From: Pseudomonadales bacterium
Lineage (GTDB): Bacteria; Pseudomonadota; Gammaproteobacteria; Pseudomonadales; DT-91
Assembly: GCA_013215025.1 (NCBI GenBank)
Contig: JABSRR010000087.1
Coordinates: forward strand, 1 to 5,045
DNA: 5,045 bases
Direction of reading: 5' to 3'
This document shows positions 4,516-5,045 of the stretch, one piece after another. The notes under the pieces were generated by a model, which was not told the origin of the DNA, ran no database searches, and worked only from the letters and a program-made list of their open reading frames with translations. The first letter of the stretch is position 1. Each line of letters opens with the position of its first letter. A program made the position numbers and the translations under genes.

Positions 4516-5045
4516 ATGCGCACTATTTACTGTGGCGCTGTTCGTTCTGAACATATCGATCAAACCATTACTTTAAGCGGATGGGTTGATCGCCGCCGAG
4601 ACCATGGCGGCGTTATTTTTATCGATTTGCGAGATCGTGAGGGTATTGTGCAAGTGGTGTTTGATCCGGATACTGATCAGGCCTTTGCACTGGCAGATAA
4701 AGTTCGCAGTGAGTATGTGTTACAAATTACCGGCCGCGTGCGCGCCAGAGATGAGGCGGCAAAAAACGATAAGATGCCAACTGGCGATATTGAGGTTCTT
4801 GGTAAAGAAATTGAAATTCTCAATGCCGCCGAAACGCCACCGTTTCAACTGGATAGTTTTACCGACGTTGGCGAAGACGTTCGTTTAAAATACCGCTTTA
4901 TGGATTTACGCCGTCCTGAAATGCAGCAAAAGCTTAAGCTGCGTTCAAGCATCACGCGCAGCATTCGCAACTATCTAGACGATCTGGGTTTCTTGGATAT
5001 TGAAACGCCCATTTTAACCCGCGAAACACCCGAGGGTGCGCGTGA
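4516..5045 (+). CDS. aspS: Aspartyl-tRNA synthetase, N-terminal 176 residues (runs off right edge)
   Basis: AspRS activates aspartate with ATP and charges tRNA(Asp) in the cytoplasm. The visible part is about 30% of the usual roughly 590-residue bacterial enzyme. Residues 1 to about 105 are the OB-fold anticodon-binding domain, with the signature [20 protein letters not shown] (22-41) and GIVQVVFDP (43-51). After a linker, [14 protein letters not shown] (123-136) and [19 protein letters not shown] (158-176) lead into class II motif 1 of the catalytic core. The catalytic motifs 2 and 3 and the bacterial insertion domain lie beyond the window. Residue 30 is His (Leu in E. coli) and residue 81 is Ala (Lys in E. 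coli as I recall it). These are the two positions tied to relaxed tRNA recognition in Pseudomonas, so the enzyme may also charge tRNA(Asn). It has its own promoter and is divergent from the HU-like gene. Confidence 0.97.
   Translation, partial: MRTIYCGAVRSEHIDQTITLSGWVDRRRDHGGVIFIDLRDREGIVQVVFDPDTDQAFALADKVRSEYVLQITGRVRARDEAAKNDKMPTGDIEVLGKEIEILNAAETPPFQLDSFTDVGEDVRLKYRFMDLRRPEMQQKLKLRSSITRSIRNYLDDLGFLDIETPILTRETPEGAR

Overview
The window looks like part of a gammaproteobacterial chromosome of moderate GC content. The partial aspartyl-tRNA synthetase and the exonuclease I read like their Escherichia/Pseudomonas relatives, and the spacing of promoters, Shine-Dalgarno sites and terminator is typical of that class. 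The presence of a steroid-dehydrogenase-like flavoprotein and a lysine-tailed HU protein would suit a marine or environmental gammaproteobacterium, but that is an inference and I cannot name a genus.

Layout. Bases 1-2042 are a leftward transcription unit: a promoter near 2014-2042, a large FAD-dependent dehydrogenase of the 3-ketosteroid dehydrogenase group (311-1984), and immediately after it the start of an unrecognised gene that runs off the left edge (1-295). Diverging from it is sbcB, exonuclease I (2160-3578), with an extended -10 promoter. sbcB converges on a leftward gene for a small basic nucleoid protein (3728-4246), and the two share a symmetric hairpin terminator at 3674-3701. The 269-bp gap 4247-4515 carries two divergent promoters, an A/T-tract-rich spacer and a dyad in each leader. 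From 4516 to the right edge runs the first 176 codons of aspS.

How the genes relate. Four unrelated jobs sit side by side: redox chemistry on a steroid-like or other hydrophobic ring substrate, single-strand DNA degradation in repair and recombination, chromosome packaging, and tRNA charging. Only the flavoprotein gene and its downstream partner look like an operon (15-base gap, same reading frame, no Shine-Dalgarno site for the second gene).

I see no mobile element, CRISPR array, tRNA, rRNA or phage signature, and no clearly novel multi-gene system. The points most worth following are: an AspRS whose anticodon-binding residues point to a non-discriminating enzyme; an HU protein with a roughly 68-residue lysine/alanine tail encoded by a 15-bp periodic A6 array; and a flavoprotein whose C-terminal Tyr-x-Ser pair matches the active site of 3-ketosteroid delta4-(5alpha)-dehydrogenases and which carries unusual hydrophobic segments.
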